Both the position numbers and the translations under genes were made by a program. A stretch of DNA of 64,000 bases from Nocardioides sp. Root122 (lineage in GTDB: Bacteria; Actinomycetota; Actinomycetes; Propionibacteriales; Nocardioidaceae), in assembly GCF_001425025.1 (NCBI RefSeq), contig NZ_LMDE01000011.1:124001-188000 (forward strand), in the 5' to 3' direction. The notes beneath the pieces were generated by a model, which had not been told where the DNA came from, did not search any database, and saw nothing but the letters and a program-made list of their open reading frames with translations. Each line of letters starts with the position of its first letter. Position 1 is the first letter of the stretch. Shown here one piece after another: positions 15,777 to 24,603 of this stretch.

Positions 15777-18200
15777 GTGCTGTCCCCGTGCCTCGGTCGC
15801 GACGACGTCCAGCGCGCGCTGAACGAGGCGATCGAGGAGTCCCGCTGGGTCACCGTCGTCGGGCCTCCGGGCAGTGGGAAGACCCTCCTGGTGCGCCACC
15901 TCGCGCAGGCGGCGCCCGCGTCCTGGGTCGACGCCCGCAGCCTGCGCACCCTCGACGACCTGCTCGTCGCGGCGCTCGAGAGCCTCCAGTCCGAGACCGC
16001 CCCCGGCGACTCGCTGAGCGGCGCGCTGGGGCGGGCCGTCGACGGGCGGGACACGCTGCTCGTGCTCGACGGCCTCGACCTCGACGCGACCGGCGCCGGC
16101 CCCGTGCTGCAGTCGGTGCTCGAGAGCACCACCGACGCGCGCGTGGTGGTGACCGCGCGCACCACGGCCGGACAGCCCTACGAGTCCGTCGTACGCGTCG
16201 GGCCGCTGCCGGTGCCCGCGCCGCGGTCGCCGCTGGAGGGTCCTGCCGTCGAGCTGTTCCTGCGTCGGATCCGTTCTGCCGGGGGCCAGCAGGTCGACCT
16301 CGCGGCGCAGGCCCACGAGGTACGCCGCCTGCTGAGCGCGACCGGCGGCCTCCCGCTGCTGATCGAGCAGGTCGCCGTGCAGTCCGCCCTCGTCGGGTTG
16401 AGCAACGCGATGTCCACGGTGAGCCTCGACCAGGCGGTCGACTCCGCGCACGACCTCCTCGACGACGCGAGCGCCACTGCCCTGCGCCGGGTCGGGCTGC
16501 TCGACTTCGCCGCCGGCCTCGGCGTGCTCGCCGAGGTCCTCGACGTGCCGGTGTCCGAGGCCGCCGAGCTGGCCGGCGGCCTGGTCCGTCGGAGCCTGCT
16601 CGAGGTGGACCAGCACGGTCGCTTCGACATGCTCTCCCCGATCCGCGGACGGGCGCGGACCCTGGCCCGTCCGGCCGACATCGAGGCCGTGGACGCCGGA
16701 CTGCTCCGGTGGGCACAGCGCCACGCGCCCGAGCACGACAACTTCGGCGCCGCGGACGCCGAGTGGCTGCGCGACCTCCCCGCCATGCGCCACGCGGTGC
16801 TGACCGCCTGCGCGCGGCCGGAGACCCGCGCCGACGGCTACTCCGTCGCCAACCGGATCTACTCCTCGCTCTACACCTCGATGCGCACCCGCGAGGCGGT
16901 CGAGATCATGGAGGGCGCGCTCTCCAGCGGCGACGGCCCACCGGCGATCGGTGCCCAGATGGCCAGGCGCGCGGGCATCGCCGCATCGGAGATGCGCGGC
17001 TCCTACGAAGGGCTCTGGCTGCTGGACCGGGCCGACCAGCACGCGTCGTCGGCACCACGACCGGAGGAGCAGCTGGCCAAGACCGCGTCCATCCGCGCCG
17101 AGATGCACCTCGACGCGGGCGACCTCGCCCAGGCCGAGAGCGAGGCCCTGCGGGCCATCGAGCTCGACCCCGAGGGGTCGATGCGCCGCCAGGCCACCCG
17201 CACGCTGGCCGACCTCTACGCCTCGCAGGGTCGCTTCGCCGAGGCCACCCGCGCAGCGGCCGAGGCGATGCCCGCCCGCACCAGCCGCGACGAGCGCTGG
17301 ATCGACCTCTCGCTGCGCACGGTGCTGGCCCGTATCGCCCTCGAGCAGGGCCGGATCGCCGAGGCGGTCGCGGGGACCCGGGCCGTGGTGACCGAGGCGC
17401 GCGAGCTCGCCGAGGACCGCGTCGGGCTGCTGGCGGAGACGCTGCTGCGGGGGCTCGACCCGACCTGGGTTCCCACCGACGTCGTCCGCGACACGTTGCC
17501 CTGGGCCGTGCGGTTGCCCGTGCTGGCGCAGGACGGGCGTGACCTGCTCGCCCGCGGCGAGACCCGGCAGGCTGCCGGCCTGGCCGCCGACGTGGTGGCG
17601 CTGGCCGACTCCGCCCGGCTGGGACGCGACGGCGTGGAGGCGCGGCTGCTGCTCGGGCGGGCGCTGGTCGAGCTCGGCGACCTCGACCAGGCCACGACGA
17701 CGTACCTCACGGCGCTCGACCACTGCCGCACGATGCGTCTCCCTCTGCGGGCCGCCGACGTGCTGGACGGACTCGCGGGTGTCGCCCGCGCCCGCGACCT
17801 GCCGGAGGCCCGTGCGCTGGCTGCGGCCGCCTTCGCGCTCCGCACGCCGCGGATGGCGGTGCGCTGGGGCTACTCCGCCGACTACGACGTCAAGCCCAGT
17901 GGCACCGCACCCGCGGAGTGGCTCGACGGTGCCGACCTCTCGGCGGAGTCGGTCCCCCTGATCACGGCGGTGTTCAACCGGCCCGCGACCGCGCCGCCCT
18001 CGGCGCTCGACGCGCTGACCGCCGCTGAGCGCCAGGTGGCCGAGCGGGTGGCGCACGGGCTGACCAGCCGCGCGATCGCCGAGGAGCTCTTCGTCTCCCC
18101 GCGCACCGTCGACGCGCACCTGACCCACATCTACCGCAAGCTCGACATCAACACCCGCGCGCGGCTGGCGGCCCTCGTCATGGAGCAGTCGCAGCGCTGA
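15777..18200 (+). CDS. LuxR-family ATPase regulator (LAL-like)
   Basis: An 807-residue regulator with three parts. An N-terminal AAA/STAND-type ATPase (about residues 1-320) has P-loop VVGPPGSGKT (residue 27 onward) and a Walker B TLLVLDGLDLD. A middle of about 400 residues has helical TPR-like repeats. A C-terminal LuxR helix-turn-helix (about residues 745-805) includes LTAAERQVAERVAHGLTSRA and VSPRTVDAHLTHIYRKL. Such proteins are large transcriptional activators that sense ligands through the repeats. The start is GTG, 7 bases after a -10 element, so the message is probably leaderless. The nearest candidate target is the divergent Gly-rich membrane protein gene, and perhaps itself. Confidence 0.88.
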   Translation: MLSPCLGRDDVQRALNEAIEESRWVTVVGPPGSGKTLLVRHLAQAAPASWVDARSLRTLDDLLVAALESLQSETAPGDSLSGALGRAVDGRDTLLVLDGLDLDATGAGPVLQSVLESTTDARVVVTARTTAGQPYESVVRVGPLPVPAPRSPLEGPAVELFLRRIRSAGGQQVDLAAQAHEVRRLLSATGGLPLLIEQVAVQSALVGLSNAMSTVSLDQAVDSAHDLLDDASATALRRVGLLDFAAGLGVLAEVLDVPVSEAAELAGGLVRRSLLEVDQHGRFDMLSPIRGRARTLARPADIEAVDAGLLRWAQRHAPEHDNFGAADAEWLRDLPAMRHAVLTACARPETRADGYSVANRIYSSLYTSMRTREAVEIMEGALSSGDGPPAIGAQMARRAGIAASEMRGSYEGLWLLDRADQHASSAPRPEEQLAKTASIRAEMHLDAGDLAQAESEALRAIELDPEGSMRRQATRTLADLYASQGRFAEATRAAAEAMPARTSRDERWIDLSLRTVLARIALEQGRIAEAVAGTRAVVTEARELAEDRVGLLAETLLRGLDPTWVPTDVVRDTLPWAVRLPVLAQDGRDLLARGETRQAAGLAADVVALADSARLGRDGVEARLLLGRALVELGDLDQATTTYLTALDHCRTMRLPLRAADVLDGLAGVARARDLPEARALAAAAFALRTPRMAVRWGYSADYDVKPSGTAPAEWLDGADLSAESVPLITAVFNRPATAPPSALDALTAAERQVAERVAHGLTSRAIAEELFVSPRTVDAHLTHIYRKLDINTRARLAALVMEQSQR

Positions 18201-18247
18201 CGCCGGTCGGGGGGTCACTGTCGGTGGCGTGTGCGCATGATGGCTCC

Positions 18248-18709
18248 ATGAGCCGGACCATCCAGGTGACCTTCGACGCCCACGACCCCGAGACGCTCTC
18301 CCGCTTCTGGGCCGCCGCCATGGACTACGTCAACCCACCGCCGCCGGGGCACGAGCTCGTGCCGGGCCAGGACCCCTTCGAGGCCTGGCACGACTTCCTC
18401 GCCGGGATCGGCGTGCCGGAGTCGCAGTGGAACTCCGCCTCCGCGGCCGAGGACCCCGACGGCGACGGTCCGCGGCTGTTCTTCCAGCGCGTCCCGGAGG
18501 GCAAGACCGCGAAGAACCGCGTGCACCTCGACCTGCGCGCGGCCCCGGGCCTGCAGGGCGAGGAGCGGATGGCCGCCCTCGAGGCGGAGTGCGAGCGTCT
18601 CGTCGCCCTCGGCGCCACCCGGGTGGCGCGGCACGAGCCCGCTCCCCCGATGGACGCCGGCCACCTCGTGCTGACCGACCCCGAGGGCAACGAGTTCTGC
18701 CTCGACTGA
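18248..18709 (+). CDS. VOC-family (glyoxalase-like) protein
   Basis: A 153-residue single VOC domain. The pattern fits: IQVTFDAHDPETLSRFWAAAM at the start, a central FFQRVPEGKTAKNRVHLDL strand with the usual His, and a final LVLTDPEGNEFCLD strand. In this actinobacterial subgroup the function is mostly unknown; members include resistance and dioxygenase-like proteins. The ATG at 18248 is taken; an in-frame GTG at 18224 would add eight residues. It follows the LuxR-type gene by 47 bases on the same strand. Confidence 0.85.
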   Translation: MSRTIQVTFDAHDPETLSRFWAAAMDYVNPPPPGHELVPGQDPFEAWHDFLAGIGVPESQWNSASAAEDPDGDGPRLFFQRVPEGKTAKNRVHLDLRAAPGLQGEERMAALEAECERLVALGATRVARHEPAPPMDAGHLVLTDPEGNEFCLD

Positions 18710-18742
18710 ATCGCCGGCGGCGGCGGCCTGCGTGCTTTACTC

Positions 18743-18768
18743 GGGGTGAGCGATCGAGTGCTCACCCC
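18743..18768. promoter_or_regulatory. Perfect inverted repeat before the Tat-exported protein
   Basis: GGGGTGAGC and GCTCACCCC (18743-18751, 18760-18768) are a perfect 9-base repeat with an 8-base centre, lying 21 bases before the next start codon. There is no T-run after it, so it may be an operator or a weak terminator of the VOC gene. Confidence 0.45.
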
Positions 18769-18789
18769 TGGACGAGGACCGGCCCCCGG

Positions 18790-19329
18790 ATGACAGACAC
18801 GACCCGCGAGAGCGGTGTGCCCGCGCCGTCCCGTCGAGCCCTGCTGGGCGCCGCCTGGAGCGCGCCGGTGATCGTCGCCGCCGGCACGGCGCCCGCCTAT
18901 GCGGCGTCCGCCGCGGCCACGCTCGTGCTCGACACCTTCACGTCCTACGGCGCCGCCTACACCAAGGCCGGCCTACCCTCCCGGATCGAGACCAAGGTCC
19001 AGGTCCGGCGTCCGTGGGACGCGACCGCGCCGGCAGTCACCAGCATCACGGTGACGGTGCCTTTCCCCGACACGGTGGCCTCCGGCGGCAAGGCTGCGTC
19101 CGTGTCCGGCGCCGGTTGGGCCGCCGGTCCGGTGACCACCCCGACGAAGGGCGCCTACACCTACTCGTTCACCTGGACCGGCAAGCTGGACAACACGACG
19201 CAGTCGACCTCGGAGCTGCTGTTCCAGGTGAGGCGGAACAACGTCGCCACGACGGGCGCCACCCTCACCGCCACCGCGACGTCACCGCAGGCGACCTCGG
19301 CCAGCCGCACCATCCAGACGACGATCTGA
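18790..19329 (+). CDS. Secreted protein with Tat-type signal
   Basis: A 179-residue protein whose N-terminus has a twin-arginine signal: SRRALLGAAWSAPVIVAA with cleavage near AYAAS (about residue 38). The mature part is Thr/Ser/Ala-rich with alternating strand-like segments (ITVTVPFPDTV, YTYSFTWTGKL, ELLFQVRRNN), consistent with a single immunoglobulin-like beta-sandwich. No catalytic motif is seen and I cannot assign a family. It is convergent with the 3-hydroxyacyl-CoA dehydrogenase gene, 11 bases away. Export in a folded state could mean a cofactor, but none is evident. Confidence 0.75.
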   Translation: MTDTTRESGVPAPSRRALLGAAWSAPVIVAAGTAPAYAASAAATLVLDTFTSYGAAYTKAGLPSRIETKVQVRRPWDATAPAVTSITVTVPFPDTVASGGKAASVSGAGWAAGPVTTPTKGAYTYSFTWTGKLDNTTQSTSELLFQVRRNNVATTGATLTATATSPQATSASRTIQTTI

Positions 19330-19340
19330 CGGCGTGGCCC

Positions 19341-21149
19341 TCAGCGCGCGCTGTAGTCCCGGAAGCCGCGTCCGGTCTTGCGGCCGAGGTAGCCGGCGGT
19401 CACGAGGTGCTCCAGCAGCGGCGCCGGCGAGAAGCCCGGCTCGCGGAACTCGAGGTAGAGCTCCTTCTGGATCGCCAGTGAGACGTCGTTGCCGACGACG
19501 TCGAGCAGCTCGAACGGGCCCATCGGCAGCGCACACCCCTGCTTCATGGCGGTGTCGATGTCATCGGCGGTCGCGTAGTGCGCCTCGAGCATCTTCACCG
19601 CGTCGTTCAGGTAGGGGAACAGCAGCGCGTTGACGATGAATCCGGAGCGGTCCCCGCATTTCACGGCCACCTTGCCGACCCGGTCGCACAGCGCGAGCAC
19701 GGTCTCGGTGACCGCCTCGTCGGTGGCCACCGTGGAGACGACCTCCACCAGCTTCATGATCGCGGCGGGATTGAAGAAGTGCATGCCGATGACGTCCTGC
19801 GGACGCTTGGTCACGCGGGCCATCGCGATGATCGGCAGTGACGAGGTGGTGGTCGCCAGGATCGCGCCGGCCCCTCCTCGACCGCCCTGACAGATCTCGT
19901 CGAGGTTCTCGAACAGGGTGGTCTTGATGGCGAGGTCCTCCGCGATCGCCTCGACCACGATGTCGACGTCCTTGAGGTCGTCGAGCGAGGTGGTGCCCCG
20001 GACCCGCCCGAGCACCTCGGCCTTCTGCTCCTCGGTGGCACGACCACGCTGGATCTGCTTGTCGAAGTTGCGGGTGATCGTGGCGACCACGCCGTCGACC
20101 TTGTCCTGGCCGCGGCCGGTGAAGAGCACGTCGTAGCCGGCCTTGGCGAAGACCTCCACGATGCCGCACGCCATCGTGCCGGTGCCGACCACACCGACGA
20201 GCTCGATGTCGTGGCGCAACTGCGGCTTGTCGTCCACGCTGGGGGTGTGGGCGTCGGCGACGACGACCGGTGAGTCGGGGGCCTCGTATGTGTAGAAGCC
20301 GCGCCCGGACTTGCGGCCGAGCAGGCCCGCGGTGACGTACTGCTTGAGGATCGGAGCCGGCGCGTGGAGACGGTCGCGTCCCTGCTTGTACATCGTGTCG
20401 AGGATCTCGTAGGCCGTGTCGAGGCCGATCAGGTCGAGGAGCGCGAGGGGGCCCATCGGGTAGCCGCAGCCGAACCGCATCGCGGCGTCGATGTCCTCGC
20501 GGGAGGCGTACTTGCCCTCGTACATCGCGACCGCGTGGTTGAGGTAGCCGAAGAGCAGCGTGTTGGCGATGAAGCCGGCCTTGTCGCCGCAGACGACGGG
20601 GTTCTTGCCCAGGTCGCGCAGCAGGCCCTGGACGCGGGCGAGGACCTCGGGCTCGGTGACGACGGTGCGGACGATCTCGACGAGGTTCTGCACCGGGGCG
20701 GGGTTGAAGAAGTGCACCCCGACGACCCGACCGGGCTTGGCGTTGGCGGTGGAGATCTCGGTGACGCTCAGCGAGGAGGTGTTGGTCGCCAGCACCGCGT
20801 CCGGGCGCACGATGTCGTCCAGCCTCCGGAAGATCGACTTCTTGACCTCCAGCGACTCCACGACCGCCTCGACGACGAGGTCGGCCACGGCCAGGTCCTC
20901 CATCGCGGTGGTGAGGGTGATCCGGCCGAGCAGCTCGGCCTGCTGCTCCACGGTCATCTTCTCGCGCTTCACCGCACGGCCGGTGGAGTGCTCGAGGTGC
21001 TGACGTCCCCGCTCGAGCGCCGCCTCGTTGACCTCGACGCCGATGACGTCGTAGCCGTTGCGGGCGAAGACCTCGGCGATGCCGGCGCCCATGGTGCCCA
21101 GGCCGATCACGCCGACGGTGGTGAACTCGCGGGAAGTCTCCTCAGTCAT
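19341..21149 (-). CDS. Double-length 3-hydroxybutyryl-CoA dehydrogenase
   Basis: A 602-residue protein made of two complete 3-hydroxyacyl-CoA dehydrogenase units in tandem. Each has a Rossmann NAD domain followed by the helical C-terminal domain. The first unit has [20 protein letters not shown] and [13 protein letters not shown]; the second has [20 protein letters not shown] and [13 protein letters not shown]. Each ends with a [12 protein letters not shown] or [12 protein letters not shown] motif. The activity is NAD(P)-dependent interconversion of acetoacetyl-CoA and 3-hydroxybutyryl-CoA. The ATG at 21147-21149 has GGGAG 10 bases upstream. It fits the ethylmalonyl-CoA pathway between the thiolase and ccr; the crotonase step is not in the window. 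Confidence 0.92.
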   Translation of the reverse strand: MTEETSREFTTVGVIGLGTMGAGIAEVFARNGYDVIGVEVNEAALERGRQHLEHSTGRAVKREKMTVEQQAELLGRITLTTAMEDLAVADLVVEAVVESLEVKKSIFRRLDDIVRPDAVLATNTSSLSVTEISTANAKPGRVVGVHFFNPAPVQNLVEIVRTVVTEPEVLARVQGLLRDLGKNPVVCGDKAGFIANTLLFGYLNHAVAMYEGKYASREDIDAAMRFGCGYPMGPLALLDLIGLDTAYEILDTMYKQGRDRLHAPAPILKQYVTAGLLGRKSGRGFYTYEAPDSPVVVADAHTPSVDDKPQLRHDIELVGVVGTGTMACGIVEVFAKAGYDVLFTGRGQDKVDGVVATITRNFDKQIQRGRATEEQKAEVLGRVRGTTSLDDLKDVDIVVEAIAEDLAIKTTLFENLDEICQGGRGGAGAILATTTSSLPIIAMARVTKRPQDVIGMHFFNPAAIMKLVEVVSTVATDEAVTETVLALCDRVGKVAVKCGDRSGFIVNALLFPYLNDAVKMLEAHYATADDIDTAMKQGCALPMGPFELLDVVGNDVSLAIQKELYLEFREPGFSPAPLLEHLVTAGYLGRKTGRGFRDYSAR

Positions 21150-21196
21150 GGCACGCATGCTCCCACGGCCCACGTCGGTGGGGCATGTGGGAAGCG

Positions 21197-22180
21197 TCAC
21201 GTGCCGCCCGAGGCGGCTCCGGCGTCCGGGCGGACGACGACCACCTCGTCACCGGGCCGCACCGGACCGGGTCGCACCACCTTCGCGCAGAGCCCTCGCA
21301 GCCTCCGCGGCTTGCCCTCGGGGCCGTTGACGAAGGCCAGCGCGTCCTTGCCGAAGCGGGCGATGAACTTCCCGCAGCCGCTGTGCGGCTGGTCGGTCAC
21401 CACGACCACGGACCCCTCCGGGCCACCGATGTGGAGCTCGCTCCACGGCGGCAGGTTGGCGTGGGAGAGGTCGAGGTCGAGGAACATCTGGTCACCGGCG
21501 AGGGGCTCGCGCTCGGGGTCCTGGGCCAGGAACTCCACGAGCGGGTGACTCATGATGTTGAGCTGCATGTCGGGGTGCGCCGAGCCGTCCGGCGTACGGC
21601 GGCTCCCCCGCACCGACCACGTGTCGCCCACCAGGCCCTCGGTGACGTCGAGGTGGCCGACCTCGAGCACCTCGCGCTGACCGGCGGCCGGGCGCCGGAC
21701 GACGGCGCGCAGCACGCCCACGTCGCGCGGGGCGCCGTCGAGCGCCGGGAGGAAGGCTGCGAGGTCGTCGACAGTGCGGTGGGCCCGCAGCACCCGGCGC
21801 ACGAGCACCCTCCCCGGCTGCTCGCGCACCTGCGCCAGGGGGCGCGGGAGCGGCTCGTCGGCGGGGATCTCGGCGAACCCCAGCGCGGCGTAGGCCGCAG
21901 CCTCCGCTCCGACGTACGGCGATGCGGTGACCTGGCCGTGCCTCCGGGCGGACAGGCGCTCGCACGCCGCCTCGACCAGCGCACGCGTCGTGCTGCCGTC
22001 GAGGTCCACCGCGACCACGACCTCGTGCAGGTGGGCGTGCCCGTCGAGCAGGTCGACGCGGACGTGGCCGACCGGCGGGTCGCCCGTGACCAGGACGAAC
22101 CCGGGGCGCTCGCCCACCGGCTCGAGGTCGAGCTGCACGATGTCTCGCTGCCGCGCGGGGCGTACTGCGTGGTCGGTCAC
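21197..22180 (-). CDS. GNAT-like domain fused to MOSC domain
   Basis: A 327-residue protein with two parts. Residues 1-110 look like an acetyltransferase (GNAT) half-domain, with strands around [19 protein letters not shown] and [12 protein letters not shown] and the helix-strand pair ending [13 protein letters not shown]. Residues 130-327 are a MOSC domain: [36 protein letters not shown] and the Cys-containing [21 protein letters not shown] domains handle sulfur on molybdenum cofactor or pyridoxal enzymes. The GTG start at 22178-22180 lies 24 bases from the divergent nucS start. The fusion is unusual. Confidence 0.75.
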   Translation of the reverse strand: MTDHAVRPARQRDIVQLDLEPVGERPGFVLVTGDPPVGHVRVDLLDGHAHLHEVVVAVDLDGSTTRALVEAACERLSARRHGQVTASPYVGAEAAAYAALGFAEIPADEPLPRPLAQVREQPGRVLVRRVLRAHRTVDDLAAFLPALDGAPRDVGVLRAVVRRPAAGQREVLEVGHLDVTEGLVGDTWSVRGSRRTPDGSAHPDMQLNIMSHPLVEFLAQDPEREPLAGDQMFLDLDLSHANLPPWSELHIGGPEGSVVVVTDQPHSGCGKFIARFGKDALAFVNGPEGKPRRLRGLCAKVVRPGPVRPGDEVVVVRPDAGAASGGT

Positions 22181-22204
22181 GGGGTCACTGTAGATTCGCC
22201 CGTC

Positions 22205-22891
22205 GTGAGGATCGTCGTCGCACGCTGCCAGGTGGACTACGCAGGTCGGCTCTCGGCCCACCTGCCGCTCGCCACCCGCGTCCTGATGCTGAAGTCGGAC
22301 GGGTCCGTGCTGATCCACTCCGACGGAGGCTCCTACAAGCCGCTCAACTGGATGTCACCGCCCTGCACGGTGCGCGAGGGCGTCTCGGAGGACGGCCAGG
22401 CCGAGTGGCTGGTGACGGCGACGAAGTCCGACGACACCCTGCGCATCCTCATCGACGAGGTCCTGCACGACAGCTCGCACGACCTCGGGGTCGACCCGGG
22501 CCTGCAGAAGGACGGCGTCGAGAAGCACCTCCAGGAGCTGCTGGCCGAGCACCCCGCCACGCTCGCCGAGGGCCTCACCCTCGTGCGCCGGGAGTTCATG
22601 ACCGCCATCGGCCCCGTCGACCTGATGTGCCGCGACGCCGACGGCCTCTCGGTCGCGGTGGAGATCAAGCGCCGCGGCGAGATCGACGGCGTCGAGCAGC
22701 TCACCCGCTACCTCGAGCTCCTCAACCGCGACCCGATGCTCACCAGCAAGGGCCCGGTGCGCGGGATCTACGCCGCCCAGGAGATCAAGCCCCAGGCCCG
22801 CGTGCTCGCCACCGACCGCGGCATCACCTGCGCCCTCGTCGACTACGACGCGCTCCGCGGCATGGACGACGCGGAGCACCGCCTCTTCTAG
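22205..22891 (+). CDS. nucS: NucS/EndoMS mismatch endonuclease
   Basis: A 228-residue NucS nuclease that cuts both strands at G-T and similar mismatches; it provides the MutS-independent mismatch repair of actinobacteria. The N-terminal DNA-binding half and the RecB-like C-terminal nuclease half are both present, with catalytic residues in GPVDLMCRD and VAVEIKRRG. The protein ends in HRLF, the type of C-terminal motif that binds the replication sliding clamp. The GTG start lies 8 bases after TAGATT, so the message is probably leaderless. It is convergent with a DEDDh exonuclease, 9 bases away. Confidence 0.95.
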   Translation: MRIVVARCQVDYAGRLSAHLPLATRVLMLKSDGSVLIHSDGGSYKPLNWMSPPCTVREGVSEDGQAEWLVTATKSDDTLRILIDEVLHDSSHDLGVDPGLQKDGVEKHLQELLAEHPATLAEGLTLVRREFMTAIGPVDLMCRDADGLSVAVEIKRRGEIDGVEQLTRYLELLNRDPMLTSKGPVRGIYAAQEIKPQARVLATDRGITCALVDYDALRGMDDAEHRLF

Positions 22892-22900
22892 AGCCTTCTT

Positions 22901-23503
22901 CTAGGAGGTGCCTGCCCGGTCGCGGGAGCGCCGCAGGACCTCGACGAGCAGGTGGGCGTAGCCCCGCGCGTCGTCGATGGCGCGGTGGGTGTGCTCGACC
23001 TGGCCGAACCACTCGCTCGGAAGGTCGTGGACGGAGAAGGTCGCCGGATCGCCGCCGACCAGGCCACAGGCGAGGCTCTTGAGGCAGAGACCGGCACCGT
23101 GGAAGAGGCGGTCCGTCTCGTCCGGCCCCTGGGCGAGGCCGTACGCCGTGAAGCGGCGCAGGTAGTGGTCGACGTAGGTCCCGTCGAAGCCCAGCGGCGA
23201 GGCGACGAGCTCCCGCTCCTCCCCCAGGCCCTGCACCCAGCCGACGAACTCGGCCATCACCTCGGGCACCGGCCGGGCGCCCTCGGTGGACGCGGCCAGC
23301 ACCTCCGGCGGCTGGGACAGCCACCACGACCAGGTGGCCGGGTTCGGCTGCGCGCCGGGGAGCCGCTCGAGCACCGCCTCGAACTCCGACACCTGGCGGC
23401 CCGACCCCGTCACCGCGACCGACGCCAGCGCCAGCATGGAGTGGGCGCCGGGGACGAAGCCGTCCACCTCGATGTCGGTCACGACGTAGATGCGCTCAGC
23501 CAT
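22901..23503 (-). CDS. DEDDh-type 3'-5' exonuclease
   Basis: A 200-residue exonuclease of the RNase T/DNA polymerase III epsilon fold. The three Exo motifs are visible: TDIEVDGFVPG (Exo I, Asp and Glu), GFDGTYVDHYL (Exo II, Asp) and HTHRAIDDARGYAHLL (Exo III, His and Asp). It may trim RNA or DNA 3' ends. It stands convergent to nucS and divergent from a DUF952 gene whose start is 28 bases away. Confidence 0.85.
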   Translation of the reverse strand: MAERIYVVTDIEVDGFVPGAHSMLALASVAVTGSGRQVSEFEAVLERLPGAQPNPATWSWWLSQPPEVLAASTEGARPVPEVMAEFVGWVQGLGEERELVASPLGFDGTYVDHYLRRFTAYGLAQGPDETDRLFHGAGLCLKSLACGLVGGDPATFSVHDLPSEWFGQVEHTHRAIDDARGYAHLLVEVLRRSRDRAGTS

Positions 23504-23531
23504 GGCACCAGCCTCGCACTACCCTCGCACG

Positions 23532-23981
23532 GTGACCGCGACGCCTCCCGAGCGCATCTTCCACATCGCCACGGCCGACGACTGGCGCCGGGCGCTGGGG
23601 ACGGGCACGTACACGACGTCGACCGTCGGGGTGAGCCTCGAGGAGGAGGGCTTCATCCACGCCAGCCGCCGTGACCAGGTGCAGGGCGTGTTCGACCGCT
23701 ACTACCGCGGCCTGGGCGAGGACCTGGTCCTGCTCACCATCGACACCTCGCGTCTCGAGTCCGAGGTCCGCGTGGAGCCGGTCGGGGACGACGCCTACCC
23801 GCACGTCTACGGCCCGATCCAGAGCCGCGCCGTGGTGGAGGTCGTCCCGCTGAGCCGGACCGGCGCCACTGAGACGGTGACCTCGCTGTGGATCAAGGAG
23901 ATGGCACGGCGGATGGGGCTCGCGCTGCTGGTGATGCTGGTGATCGCGGTGGTCGTGCTCCTCGCCCAACGACTGGCGTGA
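23532..23981 (+). CDS. DUF952 domain protein with C-terminal membrane helix
   Basis: A 149-residue protein. Residues 5-105 are a DUF952 domain with IFHIATADDWRRAL, EEEGFIHAS and the strand pair AYPHVYGPI. DUF952 proteins are thought to be ADP-ribosyl-type or glutathione-related enzymes, but function is not settled. A 25-residue hydrophobic segment (GLALLVMLVIAVVVLLAQ) ends the protein, which would anchor it with the domain in the cytoplasm. The GTG lies 6 bases after TACCCT, so it is probably leaderless. Confidence 0.82.
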   Translation: MTATPPERIFHIATADDWRRALGTGTYTTSTVGVSLEEEGFIHASRRDQVQGVFDRYYRGLGEDLVLLTIDTSRLESEVRVEPVGDDAYPHVYGPIQSRAVVEVVPLSRTGATETVTSLWIKEMARRMGLALLVMLVIAVVVLLAQRLA

Positions 23982-23991
23982 CGACCAGCCG

Positions 23992-24603
23992 TCAGCCCAC
24001 CGGCATGCCCGCCCACGAGCGGGCGACCCACCCGTCGGCGTCCGCCTCGAGGGCGACCACCGCGCAGTTGGCCAGCGGGCGCCGATGACCGTGGTCGGGC
24101 GGCAGGTTGGTGGCCAGCGCGGGCACGGTCGTGCAGATCGCGCCACCGTGGCTGATCACGAGCACCCCCTCCCCACGGTGCGTGTCCGCGACCTCCTCGA
24201 GCACCGCGGACACACGACCGATCACCTCTGCGCCACTCTCCGCACCCGGGACACGCGCGTCGAGGTCGCCGGCCAGCCAGGCGGCGAAGGTCTCCCGGAA
24301 GGGATCGGGGTCACCGGTCCCGCCGGCGTGGTCGCCGACGCTGAACTCCCGCAGCCCCTCGCGCACGACGACGTCGACGCCGAGCACCCCGGCCGCGAGC
24401 TCGGCGGTCTGGACTGCTCGCGCCATGGGGCTCGACCAGACCGCGGCGATCCGCTCGGCGGCCAGGCGTGAACCCAGTCCGCGGGACTGCTCCCGCCCGA
24501 CCGGGCTCAGCCACCCACCGGAGTCGCTGAGCAGCTCGCTCTCGTAGAGGGCCTCACCGTGGCGCGCCACGAAGACCCGGGCAGGACACTGCAGGTCACC
24601 CAC
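23992..24603 (-). CDS. Histidine phosphatase family protein
   Basis: A 203-residue phosphoglycerate-mutase-type phosphatase. The catalytic motif is VARHGEALY near residue 13; further active-site residues are Arg in SSPMARAVQTAE, Glu in the GLREFSVGDHAG segment, and His in ISHGGAI. The GTG at 24601-24603 overlaps the end of the upstream amino-acid oxidase gene by 8 bases, so the two are translated together. The substrate is unknown; small phosphorylated metabolites are usual for the family. Confidence 0.87.
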   Translation of the reverse strand: MGDLQCPARVFVARHGEALYESELLSDSGGWLSPVGREQSRGLGSRLAAERIAAVWSSPMARAVQTAELAAGVLGVDVVVREGLREFSVGDHAGGTGDPDPFRETFAAWLAGDLDARVPGAESGAEVIGRVSAVLEEVADTHRGEGVLVISHGGAICTTVPALATNLPPDHGHRRPLANCAVVALEADADGWVARSWAGMPVG

